The notes: a model not told the origin generated them from the letters alone. A stretch of DNA of 25,073 nucleotides from Metamycoplasmataceae bacterium (GCA_029942215.1 JAOZTM010000001.1:4100-29172); one strand, 5' to 3'; positions 1 through 9,894 are shown, numbered from the stretch's first letter. A program made the numbers and translations.

Positions 1-1028
1 TGAAAATAGTTATTTTTGATGCAAAGGAATATGACAAAACAACATTTGCAAAAGCAAACAAGAATAATCATGAAATAATTTATAGATCTAAAAGACTATT
101 ATTAGAAAATGTAGAAGAAGCTGCAGGAGCAGATGCTGTTTGTGGTTTTGTTAATTGTGATGGAAGTAAAAAAGTTTTGGAAGCGTTATCTAAGTTAGGA
201 ATCAAGTTCTGATTTGAAAGATCAGCAGGTTATGACAATATTGATTTGAAAGCAGCAGAAGAGCTTGGGATTAAAGTATTTAGAGTTCCTGGTTATTCTC
301 CAGAAGCAGTCGCAGAACACGCTATGACGCTTATTACAGCTATTAATAGAAACATTCATATTGCATACAACAGAACAACTTCAAAGAACTTTTCATTAAA
401 CGGACTTCAAGGAGATACAATTCATGGACAAACAATTGGAGTGCTTGGAGCCGGAAGAATTGGACAAGCTTTCATTAAAATTGCAAATGGATATGGAGCT
501 AAAGTTATTGTTTATGATGAGTACGCTCAAAAGAACTTTCCAGATACTGCAAAAGATTTAAATTTTCAATATGTAGACAAAGAAACTATATTTAAAAATT
601 CGGATTATTTATCTCTTCATTTACCATTGATGGATTCTACTAAACACATCGTAAATAAAGAAACTCTTTCACTTATGAAAAAGTCAGCAATTATTACGAA
701 CACATCTCGTGGAGCATTAATTAATACATCTGATTTATTAGAAGCATTAGATTATGGGAAGTTAAGAGGTGCAGGACTTGATGTTTACGAAAATGAAAAA
801 GGAGCATTCTTCTTCGACAGATCAAATGATCTAATTCCTGACCCTTTATTAAATAGATTAAGGGCTCACAGAAATGTAATCATTACTTCTCACCAGGCAT
901 TCTTTACAAACTTAGCATTAAAGCAAATTGCTGAAACAACAATGGCTAATGTTGAACTTGCTGTAAAGGGCGAAGACGGGTCAACAAGATTGATTATTCA
1001 AGAAGATGGAAAAGTACTAAACGGATAA
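1..1028 (+). CDS. ldhA: D-lactate dehydrogenase (LdhA-like)
   Basis: NAD-dependent 2-hydroxyacid dehydrogenase that reduces pyruvate to D-lactate in the cytosol and so regenerates NAD+ for glycolysis. The reading frame is open from the first base; the window begins at TG followed by AAA ATA GTT, so the A of the ATG lies one base outside and the protein is about 342 residues. One UGA-Trp codon lies at 210. Visible are the Rossmann motif GAGRIG (about residues 150-155) and the catalytic trio: Arg in NTSRG (237), Glu in DVYENE (264) and His in TSHQAF (298). The stretch with FFFDRSND and the HQAFFT end resemble enterobacterial LdhA more than PGDH or glyoxylate reductase. A terminator follows at once. 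Family assignment is firm; the substrate (pyruvate rather than another 2-oxoacid) is inferred. Confidence 0.9.
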
Positions 1029-1048
1029 CCATATATGGTTATTTTTTT
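1027..1048 (+). terminator. Rho-independent terminator after ldhA
   Basis: Perfect inverted repeat AACCATA/TATGGTT (1027-1040) that begins inside the stop codon, followed by a run of seven T. The T run leads directly into the next promoter. Confidence 0.8.
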
Positions 1049-1049
1049 A

Positions 1050-1055
1050 TATAAT
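1050..1055 (+). promoter_or_regulatory. -10 box of a leaderless promoter for the 44-aa ORF
   Basis: Perfect TATAAT with exactly six bases before the ATG at 1062, so transcription should begin at or next to the start codon. There is no Shine-Dalgarno. No convincing -35 box; the upstream bases are the T tract of the ldhA terminator. Confidence 0.65.
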
Positions 1056-1061
1056 ATATAC

Positions 1062-1196
1062 ATGTCAAAGAAAAAACAAAAAGAACCAAAAGGTCCAGGA
1101 GAAAAGAAACTAATAAGATTCTTTATCTTTTTGGGAATAGGAGTAATAATCCTAGGTATGGTGCTTTCAATTTTGGCAGGATTCAGCATAATCTAA
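1062..1196 (+). CDS. Small single-pass membrane protein, 44 aa, unknown
   Basis: I do not recognise a family. The ORF encodes a very basic N-terminus (MSKKKQKEPKGPGEKK, residues 1-16) followed by one hydrophobic segment (about residues 18-44) rich in Ile, Leu, Phe and Gly with GxxxG-like spacing. It ends with TAA at 1194. The design predicts a tail-anchored or N-in single-span peptide, with Lys-rich cytoplasmic side by the positive-inside rule. It has its own TATAAT six bases upstream and no ribosome binding site, matching seven other starts in this window. That is the main reason for believing it is a gene rather than a chance ORF. No terminator separates it from the valS leader, so some transcripts may run through. 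Function unknown. Confidence 0.6.
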   Translation: MSKKKQKEPKGPGEKKLIRFFIFLGIGVIILGMVLSILAGFSII

Positions 1197-1202
1197 TAGC
1201 GC

Positions 1203-1388
1203 AATAATTTTAGGGGTAGTAAGACAATTACTTTATAGAGAGTTGGGGATAGTGGAAACCCGACAAGGAAAACTTACGAGTTACTAATTAGCAGTTAATA
1301 CCGCATAAGTCACGTTACGACTAAAGAGAGTCCTATAAGGGTGGTACGTTGGCCCCTTATATGGACTTTTTCTATTAAGGAGCACAAA
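1203..1388 (+). promoter_or_regulatory. T-box riboswitch leader of valS
   Basis: Leader RNA that senses uncharged tRNA. The T-box core AAGGGTGGTACG (1337-1348) matches the family consensus AGGGTGGNACCGCG; its TGGT bulge would pair with a tRNA ending ACCA. Stem I is recognisable: AGAGAG bulge (1236-1242), distal stem GTTGGG/CCCGAC (1242-1247/1259-1264) with GTGGAAA in its loop, upper stem GTAAG/CTTAC (1219-1223/1273-1277) and basal pairing near TAATT/AATTA (1204-1208/1286-1290). A Val codon GTT at 1280-1282 sits in the internal loop and is my best specifier candidate, but the flanking GAA motif is not canonical, so the specifier is uncertain. A CATAAT at 1187-1192 could be the -10. The downstream gene is a tRNA synthetase for valine, as expected. 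Confidence 0.85.
1329..1371 (+). terminator. Attenuator terminator of the valS T-box
   Basis: AGTCC-TATAAGGG (1329-1341) pairs with CCCTTATA-T-GGACT (1354-1367), a 13-bp stem with one bulged T, followed by TTTT. Unusually, the T-box sequence lies in its apical part rather than upstream of a separate hairpin. Confidence 0.7.
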
Positions 1389-3869
1389 ATGAACACAAAA
1401 TATAATCACAAAGAAATTGAACTTGGTAAAAACCAGAAATGAATTGATAAAGAGATGTTTTCATCTCACGATCTTTCTAAACAACCATTTTCAATTATTC
1501 TGCCACCTCCCAATATCACAGGTAAACTTCACATCGGTCATGCTTGAGATGGATTTATTCAAGATACAGTTATAAGATATAAAAAACTAAAAGGGTTTGA
1601 TGTAATGTGAGTACCAGGAATGGATCATGCTGGAATTGCTACGCAAGCTAAGGTTGAACAAAAGCTTAGAGAGAACAATGAACCTGGAAGATATGATCTT
1701 GGAAGAGAGAAGTTTTTAGAAAAAATTATTTCTTGAAAAGAAGAGTATGCAACAGAAATTAGAAAGCAATGAGGAACTCTTGGACTTGCTCTTGATTACA
1801 AGAATGAAAGATTCACAATGGATGATGGTCTTTCTGATGCAGTTACTAAAGTATTTATAAAAATGTATGAAGACGGATTAATCTATAGAGGTAATAGAGC
1901 AATCAACTGAGATCCAGAATTACAAACAGTTCTTTCTAATATTGAAGTAATCAATAAAGAAACAGAATCAACAATGTTTTATATCAAACTTGCAATCAAA
2001 GATTCAGAAGAGACTATTCAAGTCGCAACAACAAGACCAGAAACAATGTTTTCAGACGTTGCTATAGCCGTTAATCCTGAAGATGATAAGATGAACCAAC
2101 TAATTGGTAAAGAGGTTCTACACCCACTTACAGGCAAAATCCTTCCTATAATAGGAGACGATTATATTAAAGTTGGTAAAGGAACTGGTGCAATGAAAGT
2201 TTCTGCACATGCACAAGCTGATATTGAAATCATTCAAAAGAACGAATTAGAAGTTATTGAATGTATTGATAAAAATGGAAAAATGAATTCAATTACAAAT
2301 GAGCTTGAAGGTACTGATAGATTTGAAGCTAGAAAAACCGTAATTGAAATTCTTGAAAAATCAAACATGGTTGCTAAGAAAGAATCAATTTCAAATGCAG
2401 TTTCATATTCTGAAAGATCAGGAGCAATAATTGAAACATTAATGATGCCTCAATGATTTGTTAATATGAAACCATTGTCTAAAAAACTAATTAAAGATTT
2501 GGAATCGGAAAGTGGAGTTAAGTTTTACCCAAACAGATTCGAAGAAGTTATTACTACTTGAATGGAAAATATAAACGACTGAGCAATTTCAAGACAACTT
2601 TGATGAGGGCACAGAATTCCTGCTTGATACAAAGGTGAAGAAATTAAAGTTCAAGTTGAATCACCTGGTTCAGAATGAAAACAAGATGAAGATGTTTTAG
2701 ATACTTGATTCTCATCTGGTCTTGCTCCATTCTCGTTCTTAGGATGACCTGAAGAATCGGACAACGTAAAACGTTATTATCCTACATCACTACTTGTTAC
2801 TGGTTATGACATAATCTTTTTCTGAGTAGCTAGAATGTATTTCCAAGGATTAGAGTTCATGGGAGAAAAACCTTTCAATGAAGTTTTAATTCATGGACTT
2901 ATAAGAGCGGAAGACGGAAAGAAAATGTCTAAGTCTCTTGGTAATGGTATTGATCCGATGGATGTAGTTGAACAATATGGTGCGGACTCATTGAGATGAT
3001 TCTTACTTACAAACTCAACACCTGGACAAGATATAAGATATTCTCCTCAAAAAATTGAAGCAGCTTGAGGACTTGCTAATAAACTTTGAAACATCTCAAG
3101 ATATATTCTTGAAATAATGCCAGACTCAAACGAAGAAGAAACAGATGCTGATAAATGAATACTTGAAAAGCTTTCTAAATTGAAAGATACAATTAATTCA
3201 AAAATGGAAAGTTATGAATTTACAATAATAGGTAAAGAATTAACTTCATTCATCATGGAAGACTTCTCATCTTGATATATTGAATTTACTAAAACAATTC
3301 CAAACAAAAAAATTGCGATTAAGATACTTGAAGAATTACTAATTGTATTACACCCGTTCATGCCTAATATAACAGATCATATTTATTCAATGATTGAAGG
3401 TAATGAGTTATTAAATAATGAATGACCAGAAACTGAATACGCTTCAAATGCAGAATATATTAATCGTGTTATCTTAATAGTTAAAGCTATTAGGGAATTC
3501 AGAAATACAAATGATATTTCAAACAAAATTGAACTATTCTACCAACCAACAATATCTTTAAATACAAAAGAAGAGGAAATGATTAAAACCATTGGTAATG
3601 CTTCTATCAAGGAAAATAAAGATGCTGTTGTGTCAGTAGGAGAGTTTGAAATCTACATTGAATTATCTAGTGATCAAAAAGATAAAGAAAATTCAAGAAT
3701 AGAGGCAAGAGTATCTATAATTAAAGAAGAAATAATAAGGGCTGAAAAAATGTTGTCAAACGAAAGTTTCACTTCTAAAGCACCAGTCGAAAAAATTAAA
3801 GAAGAAGAAGAAAAATTAAATTCATATAAAGATGAACTTAAAATTTTACAAGGAGAACAAAATGGCTAA
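1389..3869 (+). CDS. valS: Valine--tRNA ligase
   Basis: Charges tRNA-Val with valine in the cytosol (class Ia synthetase). The 826-residue protein is read through many UGA-Trp codons. Seen: the N-terminal [13 protein letters not shown] block with HIGH at residues 48-51, the CP1 editing domain (roughly 150-390, including [10 protein letters not shown]), KMSKS at 512-516 inside [13 protein letters not shown], the anticodon-binding helical domain, and a charged coiled-coil arm at the C-terminus (about 770-826) typical of ValRS. It is somewhat shorter than the roughly 880 residues of Bacillus ValRS. The start at 1389 has a good AAGGAG (1377-1382) six bases upstream and follows the T-box. Its last 8 bases overlap the next gene. 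Ile/Leu synthetases are excluded by the T-box context only partly; motif spacing and the C-terminal arm fit ValRS. Confidence 0.95.
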
Positions 3870-4731
3870 AACTAAATCAAAAAACTCAGCATTTAAAAAA
3901 TTCGGAAAAACTGAATATTCAAATGACAAAGAATATTTAAATGCAATTGTTTCATCTGATACAACATATAAGGTTGGGAAGAAATCAAAAGCAAGAAGAT
4001 TCAAGATTTCATTATGAACATATGCAATAGTTGTATTCACACTAACATTGCTTTCTCTTGCGATGTTGGCGCTTCCAAGTTCATTCGAAAAAAACAACAA
4101 AACAATAATCTCAATTATTGAAATGGTTGTATTCGCAGTTCTATCAATTGACTTAGCGCTTAGATGATACACATCAGAAGTTAGAATGAAAAAAGGTAAT
4201 TGGTCATACTTCTTATTTCCGATTACAATTACTGGTTTAATGTTGATCGCTTCATTACTTCCTTCTCTATATCTTATTAATGTATGAATGAATACACATA
4301 ATGAGGGACTAGAAGTTCTTAAAAATATGAAGTTCTTAAGAATATTTAGAATCATTCTACTTGCTAATCTAATTCCAGGTATCTCAATCTTTACAAGAGT
4401 ACTTTCTAAGGAGAAGAGAATATTATTAATTGTATTTACATTAGTAATGATTACAATCCTGTTGTTCTCATTAGTTATTTACAATATAGAAGAAGGCAAA
4501 AGTGGAACAATGATTAGTTCGTTCTGAGATGCCCTTTACTTCTCAACAATAACACTGACAACAATTGGATTCGGTGATGTAACCCCTGTGCAGGATATGG
4601 GTAAAGTAGTAACAATAGTTATGTCTATCATTGGAATCGCAGTACTTGCGATACCTTCAGGTATTATTGCCGGTGGATTCATTGCTGAAATAAAAGCAAC
4701 TAGAAAAAAAGATGGTTCAAAGAAAAAATAG
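3862..4731 (+). CDS. Voltage-gated-type potassium channel, 6 TM
   Basis: Predicted K+ channel subunit of 289 residues in the cell membrane. A basic N-terminal tail of about 50 residues precedes six hydrophobic segments (about 52-73, 83-101, 115-137, 147-165, 185-203, 245-270). The pore loop carries TLTTIGFGDVTP, with the selectivity filter TIGFGD at 234-239. The fourth segment has regularly spaced basic residues (LKNMKFLRIFRIIL), consistent with a weak voltage sensor. There is no C-terminal RCK/TrkA domain; the protein ends shortly after S6 with a Lys-rich tail. The start at 3862 overlaps the valS stop by 8 bases and has its own AAGGAG inside valS, which implies coupling and co-transcription behind the valS T-box. 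The only UGG-Trp I noticed in the window is at 4201. Voltage dependence is inferred; K+ selectivity is well supported. Confidence 0.9.
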
Positions 4732-4748
4732 ATTATCCTATTTTTTTT
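4723..4748. terminator. Bidirectional terminator between K+ channel and galM
   Basis: AAAAAATAG (4723-4731) and CTATTTTTT (4738-4746) form an inverted repeat flanked by A and T runs, suiting both converging genes, whose stop codons are one base apart. Confidence 0.75.
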
Positions 4749-5539
4749 ATATCAATTGTCATTTTTGACTTTCAAGTCTTTCCTGGAGCTAAAGAGATTA
4801 TCTCTTCTTTCTCAGATACATTCTTTACTAATTCTTTTTCATAATCTCCAACACCGTATCAGGGTTCAAGACATATGAAATTGTTTTCTTTAGTTTTTCA
4901 TATTTGAAGATTGTTCGAGTCGTGTGTCATTGTGATTTTGTGTCCGCATGAGTTTAAGGTTATTTGATTAGTTGACAGCCCTTTATAAACTAGTGTATCA
5001 TAGTCTTCAGCAAACTTAAGTGAACTAATGATTGAATTTGCGTCGACCCTATCATTTGTTAGTATTCCGTTTAGATCAATTGCAAACGCAAATTCTTTAG
5101 AGTTGATTTCAATAGAAGATTCTTCGTTTATTTTAAATGATGGATGTAGTCCGAAATGGAAGTAAGATGTTTCTTTCGATGCATTTGAGAAATGTGTTTC
5201 AATCTGCACGCCATCTTCACTCAATGAAATAAACTGTTGGATTCCAATTGTAAAAGGATATCTTTCATCTGCTATATGAATTGCACTTAAGACAAGGTTA
5301 TCATTTTCTATAAATTGATCTCATTCTAATTCATTTCAAAAACCATGTTTTGGAATATCATATTCCTTACCATTCACAATAAAAGACTTTGATTTTCCTA
5401 GGACTGGTCAAATAATTGGGAATGTTTTTGCTCAACTCTTATTTGTTGTATGCAATATTTCAATATCATTATATGTAAGAGAAGAAATCTCACCTTTATT
5501 ATTTGTATTTATTTTTATCTTTTTATTATTTAATCTCAT
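4733..5539 (-). CDS. Aldose 1-epimerase family protein (LacX-like)
   Basis: Predicted sugar mutarotase that interconverts alpha and beta anomers of aldoses. The 268-residue protein needs several UGA-Trp codons. Visible family features: PIIWPVLG near residue 41, IPKHGFWNE with the conserved His near residue 65, LHPSF in the middle (second conserved His region), and the C-terminal LEPWYGVGD, all typical of the GalM/LacX beta-sandwich family. It is shorter than classic GalM (about 340), which fits the LacX-type subgroup. Its ATG at 5539 has no Shine-Dalgarno; TAAAAT lies exactly six bases upstream, so the mRNA is probably leaderless. It is divergent from folD with only 28 bases between start codons. 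No sugar-pathway gene adjoins it, so the actual sugar is unknown. Confidence 0.85.
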
Positions 5540-5544
5540 ATAAT
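5539..5544 (+). promoter_or_regulatory. -10 box of folD
   Basis: TATAAT whose first base is also the complement of the first base of the divergent ATG. It would give a leader of about 17 bases containing AAAAGGAG (5555-5562). Confidence 0.55.
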
Positions 5545-5545
5545 T

Positions 5546-5551
5546 ATTTTA
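5546..5551 (-). promoter_or_regulatory. -10 box of the leaderless galM-family promoter
   Basis: On the minus strand this reads TAAAAT, one mismatch from TATAAT, with exactly six bases (AATTAT) before the ATG at 5539. It overlaps the folD promoter region. Confidence 0.5.
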
Positions 5552-5567
5552 ACTAAAAGGAGAAAAT

Positions 5568-6374
5568 ATGAAAATTATTAATGGAACTGAATTAGCCAAT
5601 TCAATGACTGGTGAATTAAGAGAACGTATTTCTTCTTTAAACAAAGAAGTGTCTTTAGGAATAATACAAGTTGGGGAAAACGAGGCTTCAACTAAATATG
5701 TAGCTTTTAAAGTAAAGAAAGCTGAAGAACTTGGTATTGTTCCTTTTGTTTATAAAATTCCTGAAGGAACTTCAGAAAAATCATTAATCAAAACATTGCA
5801 AGTGATTGCGACTGAAGTTGATGGACTAATAATTCAATTGCCACTTCCAGAAGGTTTCAACAAGGAACTGTTGTTAAACTCTATTCCAGTTGATAAAGAC
5901 ATTGACGGACTTCATAGTGAAAATACTTTCACAACTCCAGCTACCCCAAGAGGTATCATGACTATCTTAAAAAGCGAAGGTGTAGATTTTGCTTCTTCAA
6001 AGTTCGCTGTTGTTGGTCAATCTGATTTAGTCGGTAAGCCACTAGCTGACATTATTGAAGCTAAAGGCTCAACAGTTTCAAGACATGATCTTTCAACTGG
6101 TTTAAAAGGAACTGAAGTAGCTGATGTAGTAATAGTTGCTGCTGGATCACCTAATTTAATTAAAGCTGAGAATATAAAAGAAGGAGTTGTTTTAATAAAC
6201 GTTGGAATTAACGCTATTGACGAAGACGGTAAAACTAAACTTGTAGGAGATGTTGATATGGATTCAATAGGAACTAAACCATCTAAAGTTACTAATGTAA
6301 CAGGCGGAGTTGGGCCAATGACAATAATTTCACTCTTCAAAAACCTTCTTGATTTGATTGAAAATAATAATTAG
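5568..6374 (+). CDS. folD: Bifunctional methylenetetrahydrofolate dehydrogenase/cyclohydrolase
   Basis: Interconverts 5,10-methylene-THF, 5,10-methenyl-THF and 10-formyl-THF with NADP(H), supplying one-carbon units for purines, formyl-Met and thymidylate. The protein has 268 residues, slightly short for FolD (about 285). Visible are the catalytic segment KYVAFKVKKAEELGI (Tyr and Lys of the YxxxK motif, about residues 44-58), QLPLPEGF, the PVDKDIDGLH motif near residue 105, the nucleotide-binding VVGQSDLVGKPLA, and the C-terminal GGVGPMT. The family usually has PVPGGVGPMT; here NVTGGVGPMT replaces both prolines. The start is fixed by AAAAGGAG six to seven bases upstream. It is followed within 33 bases by hrcA, which has its own promoter. 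Confidence 0.95.
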   Translation: MKIINGTELANSMTGELRERISSLNKEVSLGIIQVGENEASTKYVAFKVKKAEELGIVPFVYKIPEGTSEKSLIKTLQVIATEVDGLIIQLPLPEGFNKELLLNSIPVDKDIDGLHSENTFTTPATPRGIMTILKSEGVDFASSKFAVVGQSDLVGKPLADIIEAKGSTVSRHDLSTGLKGTEVADVVIVAAGSPNLIKAENIKEGVVLINVGINAIDEDGKTKLVGDVDMDSIGTKPSKVTNVTGGVGPMTIISLFKNLLDLIENNN

Positions 6375-6397
6375 CAAACCAAAGGTCACTTTGCTAT
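6371..6397 (+). promoter_or_regulatory. CIRCE-like inverted repeat over the hrcA promoter
   Basis: TTAGCAAAC, nine bases, then CTTTGCTAT: the same 9-9-9 geometry as CIRCE (TTAGCACTC-N9-GAGTGCTAA). The left arm matches 7 of 9 and the right arm 5 of 9; the arms themselves pair as AGCAAA/TTTGCT. It overlaps the hrcA -10 box, where a repressor would block transcription. It could instead be a folD transcription-end hairpin, although no T run follows. Confidence 0.45.
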
Positions 6398-6400
6398 AAT
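6392..6400 (+). promoter_or_regulatory. Extended -10 promoter of hrcA (leaderless)
   Basis: TGCTATAAT, an extended -10 element (TGn plus TATAAT at 6395-6400), with exactly six bases before the ATG at 6407. No Shine-Dalgarno precedes that ATG. Confidence 0.7.
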
Positions 6401-6406
6401 TCAAGC

Positions 6407-7393
6407 ATGACTAACAGACAAAGAGAATATCTAAAATTATCTATTGAAAGTTTCATTGAAGATGGCATCCCTGTTGCGTCTTCTCATTTGCTAACAAAAT
6501 ACAAATTACAAATATCATCAGCAACAATCAGAAGTGAAATGAATGCTCTTGAAGATGAAGGCTTTTTAGAAAAGGCGCATACGTCATCTGGAAGAATTCC
6601 AACTACTAAAGGATACGATTACTTTGCAAGAAACCTTTCTTCAAATACAAACAAAAAAATTGAAGCAAAGATAGCGGATTTATTTGCTGAAAGAAGAGCT
6701 TCAATCGACGTTACTCTTGATAAAGCTGCTTCAGCCATTTCAGAGATTGCAGGACTAACACTTGTTACTTCTTCATCTGACTCAGAAGAAACTTTAAAAT
6801 CAATTCAATTAACACCTCTTGATGAAACAAAAGCAATGGTAGTAATGGTTACCTCAACTGCAAAGGTTCAAACAAAGTTATTAAACTTTAATGAAAACGT
6901 AAAAGCTGATGATGTAAAAGTAGCTATAAGATTATTCAAAGAAAGACTTGTAGACAGCAAGTTGAGAGACCTTCCTGCAAAGATTGATGCGTTAGCTCCA
7001 ATCCTTGCTGAAAGTGTTAAGAATTTCGAAGAGCTTATACAAACATTTATCTCAAGTATTTTTGATTTCCATAAAAGAATTACAAACAACATATATGGGA
7101 ATACAAATCTTATTAAATCTGAAAGTATTGAAAGAGCAGATCTTGCTAAATTAATAAACTTAATTGAAAATAAATCAGTTTGATCATCAATCGAAGGAAA
7201 ACTAGATGAAGATGAAACTATTAAGATAGATATTAGAAACAACAACACATCAATTATTTCTAAGAGACTTGAAACTAAAGAAGGATCAAAAGAAATCTCT
7301 ATTGTTGGTTCGAATAGAATGGATTACAGTGACGCAAAGCAAGCAATAAAAATATTAGAATCAATATTGAAAGGTGAAAACAATGGAAAATAA
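6407..7393 (+). CDS. hrcA: Heat-inducible transcription repressor HrcA
   Basis: Represses chaperone genes by binding CIRCE operators; its folding is helped by GroE/DnaK in other bacteria, which couples repression to chaperone load. The 328-residue protein reads through a UGA-Trp at 7181. The winged-helix DNA-binding domain fills residues 1-70, with ISSATIRSEMNAL as recognition region and HTSSGRIPTTKGYDYF as the conserved wing; the GAF-like dimerisation domain follows. It starts at 6407 as a leaderless gene and overlaps grpE by 11 bases. The regulated target in this window is dnaK (CIRCE at 7992). A CIRCE-like repeat covers its own promoter, so autoregulation is plausible. Confidence 0.95.
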
Positions 7394-7982
7394 AAAAACT
7401 GAAAAAGTTGAAGAAACAAAAGTTCCTAAAAAAGAAGTTAAACCTAAGGTTGACTACAAAGCTGAAAACAAAAAGCTTCAAGAAGAAATTAAGAACCTTT
7501 CATCTAAAGTTGATTCACTTACAATGGAAAACCAAATCAATATGATTGCATTCCAAGAGAAAGCAAAAACTTTCCAGGAAAAGGCTCAAGTTGAAATTAA
7601 CAAATTTAAAGAAGAGTTTGAAACAAAGAATTCAGAAGAGCAAGTTGAATTTAAAAAGTATGCATCTCAGAAATTATTTGAGTCGATTATTCAACCCTTG
7701 ATTAACATTGAAATTGCAATTAAATCTGGAAAAACTCAAGGCTCAGAAGTGTCTGCATATGTAGCTGGATTCGACATGTTAATGAATCAATTATTTACTG
7801 AATTAGAATCGTTCGGATTAACAAAGATAATTCCTAACATAGGTGATACGTTCGAACCTGAACTACATGAAGCATTTGCAACTGCTGAAGGTAAAGAAAA
7901 TTCAATTCTAGATGTTAAAAAGAATGGATTTAAATTAAATGAAAGAGTAATTCAGCCAGCTATAGTCGTAATTGGTGGATAA
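7383..7982 (+). CDS. grpE: Nucleotide exchange factor GrpE
   Basis: Cochaperone that releases ADP from DnaK. The product has 199 residues from the ATG at 7383. A GTG nine bases upstream is in frame, but its bases belong to the Shine-Dalgarno AAAGGTG (7370-7376), which sits six bases before the ATG, so I chose the ATG. The N-terminus is Lys/Glu-rich, then comes a long coiled coil (about residues 25-95, dimer stalk) and the C-terminal beta domain with PNIGDTFEPELHEAF and the NERVIQPAIVVI ending typical of GrpE. It overlaps the end of hrcA by 11 bases, so the two are one operon with translational coupling. dnaK follows but has its own CIRCE-controlled promoter. Confidence 0.95.
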   Translation: MENKKTEKVEETKVPKKEVKPKVDYKAENKKLQEEIKNLSSKVDSLTMENQINMIAFQEKAKTFQEKAQVEINKFKEEFETKNSEEQVEFKKYASQKLFESIIQPLINIEIAIKSGKTQGSEVSAYVAGFDMLMNQLFTELESFGLTKIIPNIGDTFEPELHEAFATAEGKENSILDVKKNGFKLNERVIQPAIVVIGG

Positions 7983-7991
7983 AAAAATATT

Positions 7992-8018
7992 TTAGCACTT
8001 TCCTTGTGAGAGTGCTAA
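7992..8018 (+). promoter_or_regulatory. CIRCE operator upstream of dnaK
   Basis: TTAGCACTT, nine bases, GAGTGCTAA: one mismatch from the consensus CIRCE (the last base of the left arm is T, not C). It covers the -35 region of the dnaK promoter. HrcA, encoded two genes upstream, is the expected ligand. Confidence 0.95.
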
Positions 8019-9867
<1,849 letters not shown>

Positions 9868-9869
<2 letters not shown>

Positions 9870-9889
9870 TACCGTAAGGTATTTTTTTT
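9868..9889 (+). terminator. Rho-independent terminator after dnaK
   Basis: AATACC-GTAA-GGTATT (9868-9883) beginning in the stop codon and followed by a T run to 9889. Confidence 0.8.
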
Positions 9890-9894
9890 ATATC

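Noticed and set aside
998-1189. Minus-strand ORF of 63 codons over the end of ldhA
   Set aside because: Runs through a terminator and a promoter, has no start signal, and opposes the better-supported 44-codon gene.
2454-2456. Apparent stop codons (TGA) that split valS, dnaK, pyrG, lon, der, M42 and others
   Set aside because: They occur at conserved Trp or aromatic positions in every gene, so they are UGA-Trp codons, not pseudogene stops.
3846-4355. Long minus-strand ORF (169 codons) opposite the K+ channel
   Set aside because: Shadow of the channel gene; no ribosome site, no promoter, and no recognisable motif.
7374-7382. GTG start for grpE nine bases before the ATG
   Set aside because: Its bases are the Shine-Dalgarno of the ATG at 7383; the ATG spacing is ideal.
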